From JAAZPT01 sp964544955 (GTDB lineage Bacteria > Bacillota > Clostridia > Christensenellales > Aristaeellaceae): a DNA stretch of 63,436 bases. Location: positions 1-63,436 of the forward strand of contig CAZJEB010000009.1 in the NCBI GenBank assembly GCA_964544955.1, written 5' to 3'. Both the position numbers and the translations under genes were made by a program. Below the pieces are notes generated by a model. That model did not search any database. It had not been told where the DNA came from and saw only the letters and a program-made list of their open reading frames with translations. Shown piece by piece: positions 26,782 through 35,925 of this stretch (position 1 is the stretch's first letter; every line of letters begins with the position of its first letter).

Positions 26782-27426
26782 ATGGCTGTATATAAAATAA
26801 CGCCAACAAAGTCTAATTTAATAAAAGCAAAGGCGACGCTTAAATTAATGCATCAAGGCTATGATATTCTTGATAAAAAGCGTATTGTTTTGTTGCGTGA
26901 AATGAACCTAATTGCTGATAAAACAAAGCGATTAGAAGCTTTGTTTAATAAAAAAATGATAGAGTATTATGGGGTTTTAGATAAGGCAGTTGTTACAGTG
27001 GGGGAAGGGTTTATTAATGACACAGCCCAAACAATTCCAATTAAAAACGATATTGAAATTACATCGACTAGTGTTATGGGCTTAACTATTCCAAAAATTG
27101 ATTATAAACCCAAAAAACTAAAACTAAATTATGGTTTTTTTGAAACAAATGCTACTTTTGATAAATGCATAATCATGATGGATGAAATTATGGGTTTAAT
27201 TTATCAACTAGCCGAACTTAAAACCAGTTCATTAAACCTTGGCTTTGAAGTTAAAAAACTCCAAAAACGTACTAATAGTTTAGATAAAATGCAAATACCT
27301 AAATATGAGGCAATAATTAAAAACATTTCTGATTCTATGGAGGAAAAGGAAAGGGAAGAGTTTTATAGAACAAAAATTATAAAAAGAATAAGCAATAAAG
27401 TAAAAGTTGTAGAAATTCAACAGTAA
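26782..27426 (+). CDS. V-type ATPase central-stalk subunit D
   Basis: The 214-residue protein starts with ITPTKSNLIKAKATLKLMHQGYDILDKKR, of which the PTKSNL..+...L..A..GY.LL+.KR pattern marks subunit D, and ends with a long helix (ELKTSSLNLGFEVKKLQKRT). It forms the coiled-coil rotor axle with F. AAGGAA precedes the ATG. It is the last gene of the operon; a terminator begins right after the stop. Confidence 0.93.
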   Translation: MAVYKITPTKSNLIKAKATLKLMHQGYDILDKKRIVLLREMNLIADKTKRLEALFNKKMIEYYGVLDKAVVTVGEGFINDTAQTIPIKNDIEITSTSVMGLTIPKIDYKPKKLKLNYGFFETNATFDKCIIMMDEIMGLIYQLAELKTSSLNLGFEVKKLQKRTNSLDKMQIPKYEAIIKNISDSMEEKEREEFYRTKIIKRISNKVKVVEIQQ

Positions 27427-27450
27427 ACTCCGTTAAAACGGAGTTTTTTT
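27427..27450 (+). terminator. Terminator of the V-ATPase operon
   Basis: ACTCCG (27427-27432) pairs with CGGAGT (27439-27444), flanked by further A/T pairs, and runs into seven T. It begins at the base after the subunit D stop codon. Confidence 0.9.
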
Positions 27451-27605
27451 AATAAATAAAAGGATGCTAGCCCTGTATAATAAATTTAAATAATGGTTGA
27501 AAATGATTGTTATTTTACAAAATATACTTTACTAAAAAATGTTATTATGTTAACATTATATCAATGGTAAAAACCAAATAATAATTTTTTTTAGGAGGAT
27601 ATTTC

Positions 27606-28868
27606 ATGAAAAAGTCTATCTCAATTATTTTAGCACTTGTTATGTTGCTATCTATTAGCTCAGTTGCATTTGCTGAAAAGTCACTAACCGTTTGGTGCTG
27701 GGACCCTAACTTTAATATCTATGCTATGCAAGAAGCTGAAAAAGCTTATCAAGTTGAAAATCCAGATTTTAAACTTAACATAGTTGATACACCTTGGGAC
27801 ACATTACAAACAAAACTTATAACAGGTGCATCTGGTGATATTTCTACATTACCTGATATTTTCTTAATGCAAGATAATGCATTCCAAAAGAATGTTATGT
27901 CTTTCCCAGGCGTTTTCCTTGAACTAACTGAAAGTGGCATTGATTATTCTCAATTTGGTGAATCAAAAGTTGCTTATTCTGTAGTTGATGGTAAAAATTA
28001 CGGTGTTCCTTTTGATAACGGCACAGTTATAATGGCACTTCGTAAAGATTTGGTTGAACAAGCTGGCTATACAATGGAAGATTTAACAGATATCGATTGG
28101 GATAAATTAATTGAAATTGGTAAAGCTATAAAAGAAAAAACAGGCGTTACAATGTTCAAATATGGCAACCCCAATGGCGATTTGATAATGATGCTATTAC
28201 AAAGTGCTGGTACAGCACTATTTAATGATGATGGCTCTGTAAACATCAAAGATAACGCAGTATTAAAGCAAATTTTTGAACTTTACAAAAAACTTATTGC
28301 TGAAGGCGTTGTAGAAGAAGTAACTGGATGGGATGAATATGTTACAGCTTTAGCTACAGGCGGTTGCGTAGGCACAATCCAAGGTTGCTGGATTATTGGA
28401 TCTATCCAAGCAGGCACAGATTTTAATGGTAAATGGGCGTTAACAAACATACCAAAACTTCCTGGTGTTGAAACAGCTACAAACTACTCCAACAACGGTG
28501 GTTCATCTTGGGCAGTAAGTGCTAACTGCAAAGATACAGCATTGGCATTTGATTTCTTAAATAAAACATTTGGCTCCAACGTATCTTTCTATGATAGCAT
28601 TCTTGAAAAAGCAGGCGCTATTGCAACATACCTACCAGCTGGTAGCTCTGAAGTTTATCTAAAAGGCCAAGAATACTGGGGCGGTCAAAAAATATATGAA
28701 GATATAGTTAAATTCTCCGCATCAGTTCCTAGCGTTCCAGCAGGCGTTTACTATTATGAAGCAAGGGATGAAGTTATTAATGCATTATCTTCCGTTTTAG
28801 GTGGTATGGACGTTCAAGAAGCGTTGGATGCAGCTCAATCTAACGTTGAATTTACAATGGGCGTATAA
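27606..28868 (+). CDS. Sugar ABC transporter extracellular binding protein (family 1)
   Basis: The 420-residue protein has an N-terminal signal peptide (MKKSISIILALVMLL) ending SVAFA-EKS, a signal-peptidase-I site with no lipobox cysteine. The mature part follows the family 1 sugar-binding fold: SLTVWCWDPNFN at the start, PDIFLMQDN, GVPFDNGTVIMALRKDL and ATNYSNNGGSSWAVS. Two MalF/MalG-type permeases and a beta-galactosidase follow, so the ligand is probably a galactoside or an oligosaccharide; that is inference. AGGAGG lies 7 bases before the ATG. No ATPase gene is in the cluster; an MsmX-type shared ATPase elsewhere is usual for such systems. Confidence 0.88.
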   Translation: MKKSISIILALVMLLSISSVAFAEKSLTVWCWDPNFNIYAMQEAEKAYQVENPDFKLNIVDTPWDTLQTKLITGASGDISTLPDIFLMQDNAFQKNVMSFPGVFLELTESGIDYSQFGESKVAYSVVDGKNYGVPFDNGTVIMALRKDLVEQAGYTMEDLTDIDWDKLIEIGKAIKEKTGVTMFKYGNPNGDLIMMLLQSAGTALFNDDGSVNIKDNAVLKQIFELYKKLIAEGVVEEVTGWDEYVTALATGGCVGTIQGCWIIGSIQAGTDFNGKWALTNIPKLPGVETATNYSNNGGSSWAVSANCKDTALAFDFLNKTFGSNVSFYDSILEKAGAIATYLPAGSSEVYLKGQEYWGGQKIYEDIVKFSASVPSVPAGVYYYEARDEVINALSSVLGGMDVQEALDAAQSNVEFTMGV

Positions 28869-28891
28869 CAACATTCTAATTACAAAATTTT

Positions 28892-28910
28892 GCGGGGGTA
28901 ATGCCCCCGC
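28892..28910 (+). promoter_or_regulatory. GC-rich intercistronic hairpin after the sugar-binding protein gene
   Basis: GCGGGGG (28892-28898) pairs with CCCCCGC (28904-28910). No T run follows, so it is more likely a transcript-end stabiliser that keeps binding-protein mRNA high than a full terminator. It stands out in very A/T-rich surroundings. Confidence 0.7.
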
Positions 28911-28926
28911 TTAATAGGAGGCAAAT

Positions 28927-29832
28927 ATGGTGGCAAAAAAAAGAAAAGGACCTTCTCTTAGCAGAAAACAAAGCCTCATAGGATGGTTGTTCCTTTCCAT
29001 TGCAACAATACTAATTATTTGGTTAAGTTTTTACCCTATGATAGAAGCCTTAATAATGTCATTTAAATCTGGTATAGGAAACAACCTAAAACCTGCGGGT
29101 TTTAGAAACTATCAGCAATTGTTTAAAGATAACAAATTTATTGCGGCATTAAGTAATAACTTTACATATTTAATTATTCAGGTACCCATAATGCTTGTTT
29201 TAGCCTTGATTATTGCAACTATGTTAAATAATCCAAAGCTAAAATTTCGTGGATTATTCCGAACGGCAGTATTTTTACCGTGTGCAACATCATTAGTTTC
29301 TTATTCGTTAATATTCCGTTCAATGTTCTCAAACACAGGCTTTATAAACGTTATGCTTATGAAGTTGGGCTTGATTAGTGAAAACATAAACTGGCTTACG
29401 GATTCATCAGCACCCTATTTAGCCAGGGCTGTTATTATAATAGCGCTTGTTTGGCGCTGGACTGGTTACAACATGGTGTTCTATTTGTCAGGTTTGCAAA
29501 ATATTGAGCCGTCAGTATATGAAGCGGCCAGGATAGATGGAGCGGGGCCAATTAGGCAATTTTTTGGTATTACTGTACCCTTACTAAAACCAACAATATT
29601 GTTAACAGCTATAATGAGTACAAATGGTACATTGCAGCTATTTGATGAATCTGTTAACTTTGCAAATGGTGGGCCAGGTACTGCAACAATTACAATGTCT
29701 CACTACATATATAACACATCATTCTGGGGCAACCCCAAGTTTGGTTATGCAGCAGCAATGAGTATTGTTATACTTGTTATGGTTGCTGTACTAAGCTTTA
29801 TACAGTTAAAGGTGGGTGATAAACGTGATTAA
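28927..29832 (+). CDS. Sugar ABC transporter permease, MalF/UgpA type
   Basis: The 301-residue protein has a basic N-terminal tail and six membrane segments (first at about 18-40). The cytoplasmic coupling motif EAARIDGAGPIRQFFGITVP is clear, the EAA loop of CUT1 sugar permeases. AGGAGG lies 6 bases before the ATG. It overlaps the next permease gene by 8 bases, so the two are coupled. Both would pair in the membrane and take sugar from the binding protein encoded upstream. Confidence 0.93.
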   Translation: MVAKKRKGPSLSRKQSLIGWLFLSIATILIIWLSFYPMIEALIMSFKSGIGNNLKPAGFRNYQQLFKDNKFIAALSNNFTYLIIQVPIMLVLALIIATMLNNPKLKFRGLFRTAVFLPCATSLVSYSLIFRSMFSNTGFINVMLMKLGLISENINWLTDSSAPYLARAVIIIALVWRWTGYNMVFYLSGLQNIEPSVYEAARIDGAGPIRQFFGITVPLLKPTILLTAIMSTNGTLQLFDESVNFANGGPGTATITMSHYIYNTSFWGNPKFGYAAAMSIVILVMVAVLSFIQLKVGDKRD

Positions 29833-30655
29833 TAAGGATAATGTTTTGGGAAGAAAATTAGCAAGTATATTAAAATATGTTTTTTTAATTATTGTTTCCT
29901 TAATATCCGTATTCCCCTTTATCTATATGATTATTTCTGCTACAAATAGTAGTGTAGATGTTTTATCGGGCAAACTTACATTTGGCTCAAACCTTGTTGA
30001 AAATTATAATTCAATTATTACAAATTATGATTTATGGGGGTCCATGCTTAATAGCTTTTATTTTGCATCGGTTCAAACTTTATTATCTTTGCTTATATGT
30101 TCATTAGCGGGCTATGGCTTTGAAATATATAATGATAAACATAAGGATAGGCTTATGGCTTTATTGCTAATGGCTATGATGGTACCCTTTGCAGCAACTA
30201 TGATTCCACTTTTCCAAATGGTTAGTAAAATGGGAATGCTAAACTCTGCAACTGGTTTTATTTTGCCTTCCTTGTCAACGCCGTTGTTGATAATGTTATT
30301 TAGGCAAAGTGCCCGTTCATTCCCTCATGATATTATTGAGGCAGCTCGTATTGATGGTTTAAATGAGCTTTCTATATTTTTCCGTATGTTTATACCAACA
30401 ATGAAATCTACATATGCCGCAGCTATGACTATTACGTTTATGAGTGCATGGAATAGTTACTTGTGGCCAAAAGTTGTTTTAATTGATGGTAAAACTATAA
30501 CAATGCCTATGTTGGTATCCAGTATGATAGCTGGTTATGTTACTGACTATGGCGCCCTTATGTTAGCTGTACTTTTAGCAACATTGCCAACAATAATAAT
30601 ATTCTTTGCGTTGCAAAAGAGCTTTACAGAAGGAATATCCGGCGCAGTAAAATAA
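29825..30655 (+). CDS. Sugar ABC transporter permease, MalG/UgpE type
   Basis: The start is put at GTG 29825, 9 bases after AAAGGTGG; a second in-frame GTG at 29816 lies too close to that site. The product of about 276 residues has six membrane helices and the EAA loop EAARIDGLNELSIFFRMFIP, ending FALQKSFTEGISGAVK, typical for MalG-type permeases. It partners with the permease just upstream. lacZ follows after 21 bases. Confidence 0.9.
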   Translation: MINKDNVLGRKLASILKYVFLIIVSLISVFPFIYMIISATNSSVDVLSGKLTFGSNLVENYNSIITNYDLWGSMLNSFYFASVQTLLSLLICSLAGYGFEIYNDKHKDRLMALLLMAMMVPFAATMIPLFQMVSKMGMLNSATGFILPSLSTPLLIMLFRQSARSFPHDIIEAARIDGLNELSIFFRMFIPTMKSTYAAAMTITFMSAWNSYLWPKVVLIDGKTITMPMLVSSMIAGYVTDYGALMLAVLLATLPTIIIFFALQKSFTEGISGAVK

Positions 30656-30676
30656 TTTTAAAGGGGAGTATTTTTT

Positions 30677-33619
30677 ATGCTTTTCAGTTTATTTCAAGAT
30701 CCATATAGTCTTCATGTTGGCTGTATGGATGCACGTGCAAGTTACATTCCAGAAAATTCAAAAACCTGCTTAAATGGCGATTGGAAGTTTAGGTTTTTTG
30801 AAAGCGTTGAGGAACTGTCAGAAAGTTTAGATGTTACAGGGATTGATGTGGGGGATACAACAATACCTGTTCCAGGTATGTGGGAACTTAATGGTTATGG
30901 AAAACCACAATATACTAACGTAAGGTACCCAATACCATATGATCCACCTTATGTACCCCGCAAAAACCCGTGTGGGCTTTATGAAACATCATTTAACATT
31001 AATAAAGAGGATAAGGCTTACTATGTTAATTTTGATGGAGTAGATAGTTGCTACTATCTATGGTTAAATGGTAAATTTGTAGGGTTTTCTCAGGTTAGCC
31101 ATAGTAACAGTGAATTTGATATTAGCGCCTTTGTTCAAAATGGAACAAACACAATGAGGGTATTAGTGCTTAAATATTGTTTTGGCACATACCTTGAGGA
31201 TCAGGATAAGTTTAGAACAAGTGGAATTTTTAGGGATGTTTTTCTTCTAACAAGACCTAAAAATCATGTTTTCCAATTAAAAATTAGTAGTGATGTTAAT
31301 TGCTCCTTAAATGAGGGCGTATTGACTGTGGATGTTGACTATGTTGGGGAAAAATTTGAATCACAAATTAAAATATATTCTCCAGATGGCAAACTTATTG
31401 TTGAAAATAGCTTTATAGATCAATTTCAACTTCATTTAGGTAACCCTATATTGTGGAACTCTGAAGAGCCTTTGTTGTACAAAGTGGAATTAATTTGCAA
31501 TGGTGAAACCATAGTGCAAAAAACAGGGTTTAAACGCATTCATATTGATAAAGGCGTGCTTTTTATAAACAATATGCCTATACGCTTTAGGGGCGTTAAT
31601 AGGCATGATAGTAACCCCTATAGAGGGTCTGCCGTTACCCGTGAAGATGTTCTTTTGGATTTACGTTTAATGAAAGAGCATAATATAAACGCAGTTAGAA
31701 CAAGCCATTATCCGAATGCACCTTGGGTATATGATATGTTTGATGAATATGGTTTTTATATCATTGCTGAAAGTGATATTGAATCCCATGGTACAGCAAC
31801 AGAACGTGGTGGCTATACTGATAAAAACTATTGCCAAATTGCAAGGGATGAACGCTTTGCTGATGCTATATTAGATAGAGTTCAACGCAATGTAATACAA
31901 AATAGTAACCATATAAGTGTTTTTATGTGGTCGTTAGGGAATGAAAGTGGCTATGGTGATAACTTTGAAAATGCAGCAAGATGGGTTAAAAAATATGATC
32001 CTATAAGGCTTGTACATTTTGAAAGCTATATAAACAACTCGCCACCATATTTACCAGATTTATCTGTATTGGATGTTTATAGTAGAATGTACCCGTCGTT
32101 AACAGAAATAGATAGGTATTTTAATGAGGGTAGGCTTGATAAGCCTTATGTATTGTGCGAATATATTCACTCCATGGGTAATGGCCCTGGTGACGCCGAA
32201 GAATACTGGCAAATGTTTGATAAACACCCAGGAATGTGCGGTGGTTTTGTATGGGAATGGTGCGACCATGCCTATGTTCTTGAAACAATAAATGGTAGGG
32301 AAAAATTTGGCTATGGTGGAGATTTTGGTGAAATAAGGCATGATGGTAACTTCTGTGTTGATGGTGTTGTATGGCCAGATAGAAAGGTTTCCACAAGCCT
32401 AAAGGAAATAAAAAATGTGTATAGGCCTTTAAGGGTAAGCTTAAATGGCAAAAAATTAACGGTTAAAAATACACAGGAGTTTGTTGAAGCCTCAAAATAT
32501 TATGGGTTAAAAGCAAGCTTGCAACAAGAAGGTAAAATTACTCAAACGGTTGAATTAGACTTTGGTAAAATTGAAGGCAAACAATCACGCTGTGTTGATA
32601 TTCCTTTTGAATTACCAGATACTGGCCTTGTTCAAGTTTTAATTGAAACATATACCAAAAAAGATGCACCATTTGTTCCTGCTGGAACAATAGTTGGTGT
32701 AGATCAGGTTACTATTTGTGATAATCATGCTTGTTGCAAAGGTAATTGCCAAGGTAAAGAGTTCCCCGTTCCGCAATATATTGATAACCGATTTGATGTT
32801 GTTGTTAAAGGCGGTGGCTTTGAATATGTTTATGATAAACGCACAGCATGCTTAGCATCATTTAAAGTTGATGGCAAGGAATTATTTGAAAAACCAGCAG
32901 AAATTAATACATGGCGTGCACCTACCGATAATGATATGTATATTAGAAAAGAGTGGGAATTTGCCTATTACAACTTACAAAACTGTGTAACCTACGAAAC
33001 TGTAGTAAGCGTAGAAGATGGTGCTGTTTTAGTTGATACACATTTCAGCATATCTCCAATTGCTATGGGTAGAATAGTTGATGGGCATATCAAACATAAA
33101 TTCTTTGGAAATGGTAGGGTTAATATCGATATAGATGCACTCAAAAAGGATTTTGAGTATGTATATCTACCACGTTTGGGTATGCGCTTCTTCCTATCAA
33201 AAGCTTTTGAAAAGATAAAATATGCAGGATATGGCCCATATGAAAGCTATATCGATAAAAGAGCTGCTAGCTATTTTGGTGAATTTGATAGTACAGTTAC
33301 CGACTTGTTTGAAGAGTATATTATGCCTCAAGAAAATGGAACACATTATGGTACAAGGAAAATTCATCTTTATTGTGATTGTGGCAAGTCCTTCAATGTT
33401 CGCTCTCATAAAGGTATATCCTTTAATGCAAGCCATGTAAGCCAAGAGGAGTTAACAGAGAAAACTCACCATACTGATGTTAAAGAATCTCCTTACACAA
33501 TATTATGTGTTGATGCGGGTATGAGTGGTATTGGTAGTAACTCTTGCGGCCCAGCGCTTGCTGATAAGTTTAAAGTTGAAGGGGTTATTAAAGCTAATTT
33601 CTCAATTAAAGTAAAATAA
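30677..33619 (+). CDS. lacZ: Beta-galactosidase, GH2 family (LacZ type)
   Basis: The 980-residue protein has the LacZ domain order: sugar-binding jelly roll (CLNGDWKFRFF), immunoglobulin-like domain, TIM barrel and C-terminal small-chain domain. The acid/base is Glu423 in SLGNESGYGDN and the nucleophile Glu495 in LCEYIHSMGNGPG; GVNRHDSNP and RTSHYPNAPW are also present. No signal peptide is seen, so it acts in the cytoplasm on sugar brought in by the ABC system encoded just upstream. AGGGGAG precedes the ATG. It is the last gene of that operon. The exact substrate (lactose or another beta-galactoside) is not readable. Confidence 0.95.
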   Translation: MLFSLFQDPYSLHVGCMDARASYIPENSKTCLNGDWKFRFFESVEELSESLDVTGIDVGDTTIPVPGMWELNGYGKPQYTNVRYPIPYDPPYVPRKNPCGLYETSFNINKEDKAYYVNFDGVDSCYYLWLNGKFVGFSQVSHSNSEFDISAFVQNGTNTMRVLVLKYCFGTYLEDQDKFRTSGIFRDVFLLTRPKNHVFQLKISSDVNCSLNEGVLTVDVDYVGEKFESQIKIYSPDGKLIVENSFIDQFQLHLGNPILWNSEEPLLYKVELICNGETIVQKTGFKRIHIDKGVLFINNMPIRFRGVNRHDSNPYRGSAVTREDVLLDLRLMKEHNINAVRTSHYPNAPWVYDMFDEYGFYIIAESDIESHGTATERGGYTDKNYCQIARDERFADAILDRVQRNVIQNSNHISVFMWSLGNESGYGDNFENAARWVKKYDPIRLVHFESYINNSPPYLPDLSVLDVYSRMYPSLTEIDRYFNEGRLDKPYVLCEYIHSMGNGPGDAEEYWQMFDKHPGMCGGFVWEWCDHAYVLETINGREKFGYGGDFGEIRHDGNFCVDGVVWPDRKVSTSLKEIKNVYRPLRVSLNGKKLTVKNTQEFVEASKYYGLKASLQQEGKITQTVELDFGKIEGKQSRCVDIPFELPDTGLVQVLIETYTKKDAPFVPAGTIVGVDQVTICDNHACCKGNCQGKEFPVPQYIDNRFDVVVKGGGFEYVYDKRTACLASFKVDGKELFEKPAEINTWRAPTDNDMYIRKEWEFAYYNLQNCVTYETVVSVEDGAVLVDTHFSISPIAMGRIVDGHIKHKFFGNGRVNIDIDALKKDFEYVYLPRLGMRFFLSKAFEKIKYAGYGPYESYIDKRAASYFGEFDSTVTDLFEEYIMPQENGTHYGTRKIHLYCDCGKSFNVRSHKGISFNASHVSQEELTEKTHHTDVKESPYTILCVDAGMSGIGSNSCGPALADKFKVEGVIKANFSIKVK

Positions 33620-33626
33620 AAACAAC

Positions 33627-33655
33627 AAAGCCCTCTGTGATTAGCAGAGGGCTTT
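33627..33655 (+). terminator. Hairpin terminator after lacZ
   Basis: AAAGCCCTCTG (33627-33637) pairs perfectly with CAGAGGGCTTT (33645-33655) around seven bases, starting seven bases past the lacZ stop. The T run is only three long. Confidence 0.8.
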
Positions 33656-33803
33656 CTAATGTTATAATGTTGAAATATGAAATAATACAGTAAATAATTT
33701 ATCTTATGCCGCTGAAATGTTTGCGGCTTTGTGGAGAAATAGACGTAAAATTAACAAAATATTAAATAAAAGTGGATATTGATTACAAAATAATTAAAAA
33801 TTC

Positions 33804-33833
33804 TTGACAAATTATGGTGGAATGTGGTATTAT
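33804..33833 (+). promoter_or_regulatory. Promoter of the metallo-hydrolase gene
   Basis: TTGACA (33804-33809) and TATTAT (33828-33833) are 18 bases apart, giving a leader of about 65 bases before the ATG at 33904. The gap 33656-33803 holds a small GCCGC/GCGGC hairpin at 33708-33727 and nothing else I can name. Confidence 0.75.
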
Positions 33834-33903
33834 AACCCAAGTGGAGATTATGTATAACAAAAGCTTTAATTTTGTTTACCATTTTTTAAAACGGAGGGTC
33901 TTT

Positions 33904-34737
33904 ATGACAAATGCTCTACGAATAACATATCACCATAATTGTGGTTTTAGTATTCACTTGGGGGAAACTCTTCTAATATTTGACTATTGGGAAGGGAAAA
34001 ATAGGGAAATTCCACAGGATGCAAAAATAACTGTGGAAAGGCTAAAACTATATAAAAATGTGTATGTGTTTATTTCAAACTCTCACATAGATCATTTAGA
34101 TAACATTGTATATGAATGGCAGAAAATAGGCAATGTTCACTATTACACTAGTGAGGATGTACCACTTCAACCCAATACAGATGTACTTAAAGTAGGGGAT
34201 AGTGTAAAAGTAAATAGCAACATAGATGTTTTTGCCTATGGATCTACAGATTGGGGAGTATCATTTTTAGTTCGTGTTGGAAAGTTTTATATTTTCCATG
34301 CAGGTAATTTGAATTTATGGCATTGGCGCGAAGAAAGTACACCAGCACAAATAGAAAAGGCGCAAGATGATTTTGCTGCGGTACTTGATACCCTTAGGGA
34401 TTTAAATATTACAATTGCGTTTTTCCCAGTTGATCCACGTCAAGGTTTGTATTTTGATGCTGGGGCAATACAGTTTGTATTAGATATTAAGCCAAGGCTT
34501 ATTATTCCAATGCATTACCAAAACAGGGCGGAAATTGCTCAAAAGTTTGCTATGGAAATACGCAACCCTAACACAGAGGCCCTTGCAATGACTATCCCTG
34601 GTGTTTCTGCAAATGTTGAGGAAATTAACGGAGAAGTGTACGCAACAATACTTTCACCAGATTTGTACCAAGATTTTGATAATATTGATGAGGATACAAG
34701 CGTTATAGAAGGCACAGGTAAGCCGGTTGACCTTTAA
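33904..34737 (+). CDS. Metallo-beta-lactamase-fold hydrolase
   Basis: The ATG at 33904 follows GGAGGGTCTTT; a longer frame starting at 33814 overlaps the promoter and is rejected. The 277-residue protein has the metallo-beta-lactamase pattern in reduced form: SNSHIDHLDN (HxDH core), FHAGNLNLWHW and IIPMHYQN with the last metal histidine. The region IFDYWEG near the N terminus supplies a conserved aspartate. It is closest in style to UlaG-like/Zn-dependent hydrolases of unknown substrate. The C terminus is acidic. deoC follows after 65 bases, possibly in the same transcript. Substrate unknown. Confidence 0.8.
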   Translation: MTNALRITYHHNCGFSIHLGETLLIFDYWEGKNREIPQDAKITVERLKLYKNVYVFISNSHIDHLDNIVYEWQKIGNVHYYTSEDVPLQPNTDVLKVGDSVKVNSNIDVFAYGSTDWGVSFLVRVGKFYIFHAGNLNLWHWREESTPAQIEKAQDDFAAVLDTLRDLNITIAFFPVDPRQGLYFDAGAIQFVLDIKPRLIIPMHYQNRAEIAQKFAMEIRNPNTEALAMTIPGVSANVEEINGEVYATILSPDLYQDFDNIDEDTSVIEGTGKPVDL

Positions 34738-34802
34738 GTAGAAGTTGAAAGAACAAGCCGTTTGTGATATATTTATATCAAATATTACATTTGGAGGCTT
34801 AT

Positions 34803-35438
34803 ATGTCTATAGCAAAAAAAATTGACCATACAGTATTAAAGGCAGATACTGTTCCAAGTACAGTTGTAAGGTATTGTAACGAGGCAAAAGAGTATGGTTT
34901 TGCATCTGTTTGTGTAAACGCTTGTTATACAAGTTTAGTTAGTAAAGAACTAGCGGGTTCAAATGTTTTAACTTGCTCTGTTATTGGCTTTCCCTTAGGT
35001 GCAATGTCAACAAAATCTAAGGCGTTTGAAGCTAAAACTGCTGTTGAAGACGGAGCAAATGAAATAGATATGGTTATTAATGTTGGGGCCTTAAAAGATA
35101 AGAATTATGATTTGGTTCGTGATGACATAAAAGCAGTTGTTGAGGCTTCAAAACCTGCAATAGTTAAAGTTATTATTGAAACTTGTTTGCTTACAAAAGA
35201 TGAAATAGTTAAAGCTTGTGAGTTAAGCGTTGAGGCTAAGGCTGCCTTTGTTAAAACATCAACAGGGTTTTCAACGGGCGGTGCAACAACTGAGGATGTT
35301 GCTCTAATGAAAAAAACCGTTAATGGTAAAGCTTTAGTAAAAGCTAGCGGTGGTATTAGAACAGCTGAACAAGCCCAGGCAATGATTGATGCTGGCGCTG
35401 ATAGAATTGGTGCTGGTAACGGTATAGTATTACTGTAA
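34803..35438 (+). CDS. deoC: Deoxyribose-phosphate aldolase
   Basis: GGAGG lies 7 bases before the ATG at 34803, preferred to an upstream in-frame start. The 211-residue TIM-barrel protein has KIDHTVLKADT at the start, EIDMVINVGALK, KVIIETCLL and AAFVKTSTGFSTGGAT, where the lysine of VKTSTGF forms the Schiff base, and KASGGIRTAEQA. It cleaves 2-deoxyribose-5-phosphate to glyceraldehyde-3-phosphate and acetaldehyde in deoxynucleoside breakdown. No deoA, deoB or nupC neighbour is present. A bidirectional terminator follows. Confidence 0.96.
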   Translation: MSIAKKIDHTVLKADTVPSTVVRYCNEAKEYGFASVCVNACYTSLVSKELAGSNVLTCSVIGFPLGAMSTKSKAFEAKTAVEDGANEIDMVINVGALKDKNYDLVRDDIKAVVEASKPAIVKVIIETCLLTKDEIVKACELSVEAKAAFVKTSTGFSTGGATTEDVALMKKTVNGKALVKASGGIRTAEQAQAMIDAGADRIGAGNGIVLL

Positions 35439-35465
35439 TATAATAAAAGCTAATAATTAATATAA

Positions 35466-35494
35466 TAAAAAAAGGACCTTATGGTCCTTTTTTT
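35466..35494. terminator. Bidirectional terminator between deoC and the glyoxalase-fold gene
   Basis: AAAGGACC (35471-35478) pairs with GGTCCTTT (35483-35490) around TTAT, with a T run on the right and an A run on the left, so it can end transcripts from both sides. Confidence 0.9.
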
Positions 35495-35496
35495 AT

Positions 35497-35916
35497 TTAG
35501 TCTATATCTTCTAGGTTTTCTATGTCGTCTACTGGCTCATCCGCGCTTGAATCAGCCTCTTTTGTTATCACGGGCATAATAATATGTTCAAAGTCACTAC
35601 ACACATGTATACTATTTCCGTCTAAATCAACAAAGGTATAATGTGCTTCTTTTGGGTCAAGGTGGTTAATAATATCGCTATGCATAGCATGTGTTTTAGC
35701 TATATTATTGCTTTTTATGTATATCTCTCTAGGCAATATATCATTACTTTCAATTAGGCAAATACTATTTTCATTTTTATCATTTTTCATAAAAACCTTA
35801 TAACCTTCATCCCTGCTCAAAGCATGCATATGCAAACCAAGCCTAGTTTGGTAAAAATCTATGCTGCTTTCCATGTTTTTTACAAATAGTGTAAAATTAT
35901 CGTTTATTGTAAGCAT
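35497..35916 (-). CDS. Glyoxalase/bleomycin-resistance-fold (VOC) protein
   Basis: The 139-residue protein has the VOC beta-alpha-beta pattern: LFVKNMESSIDFYQTRLGL, SICLIES and HYTFVDLDGNSIHVCSD. Usual metal ligands are partly missing (Asn where the first His/Gln is expected and no final Glu), so a metal-dependent glyoxalase activity is doubtful. The last 17 residues are an acidic tail (DEPVDDIENLEDID). AAGGAA precedes the ATG. It follows htpG by 9 bases and shares its CIRCE-linked promoter region, so it may be stress induced. Function unknown. Confidence 0.72.
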   Translation of the reverse strand: MLTINDNFTLFVKNMESSIDFYQTRLGLHMHALSRDEGYKVFMKNDKNENSICLIESNDILPREIYIKSNNIAKTHAMHSDIINHLDPKEAHYTFVDLDGNSIHVCSDFEHIIMPVITKEADSSADEPVDDIENLEDID

Positions 35917-35925
35917 ATTATTCCT

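Noticed and set aside
19350..27426. Frameshifts or missing parts in the V-ATPase operon.
   Set aside because: All nine frames are continuous with normal overlaps and motifs; apart from the short F subunit nothing is broken.
33814..33903. A 30-residue N-terminal extension of the metallo-hydrolase.
   Set aside because: It would start within the promoter region, and GGAGGG before 33904 marks the real start.
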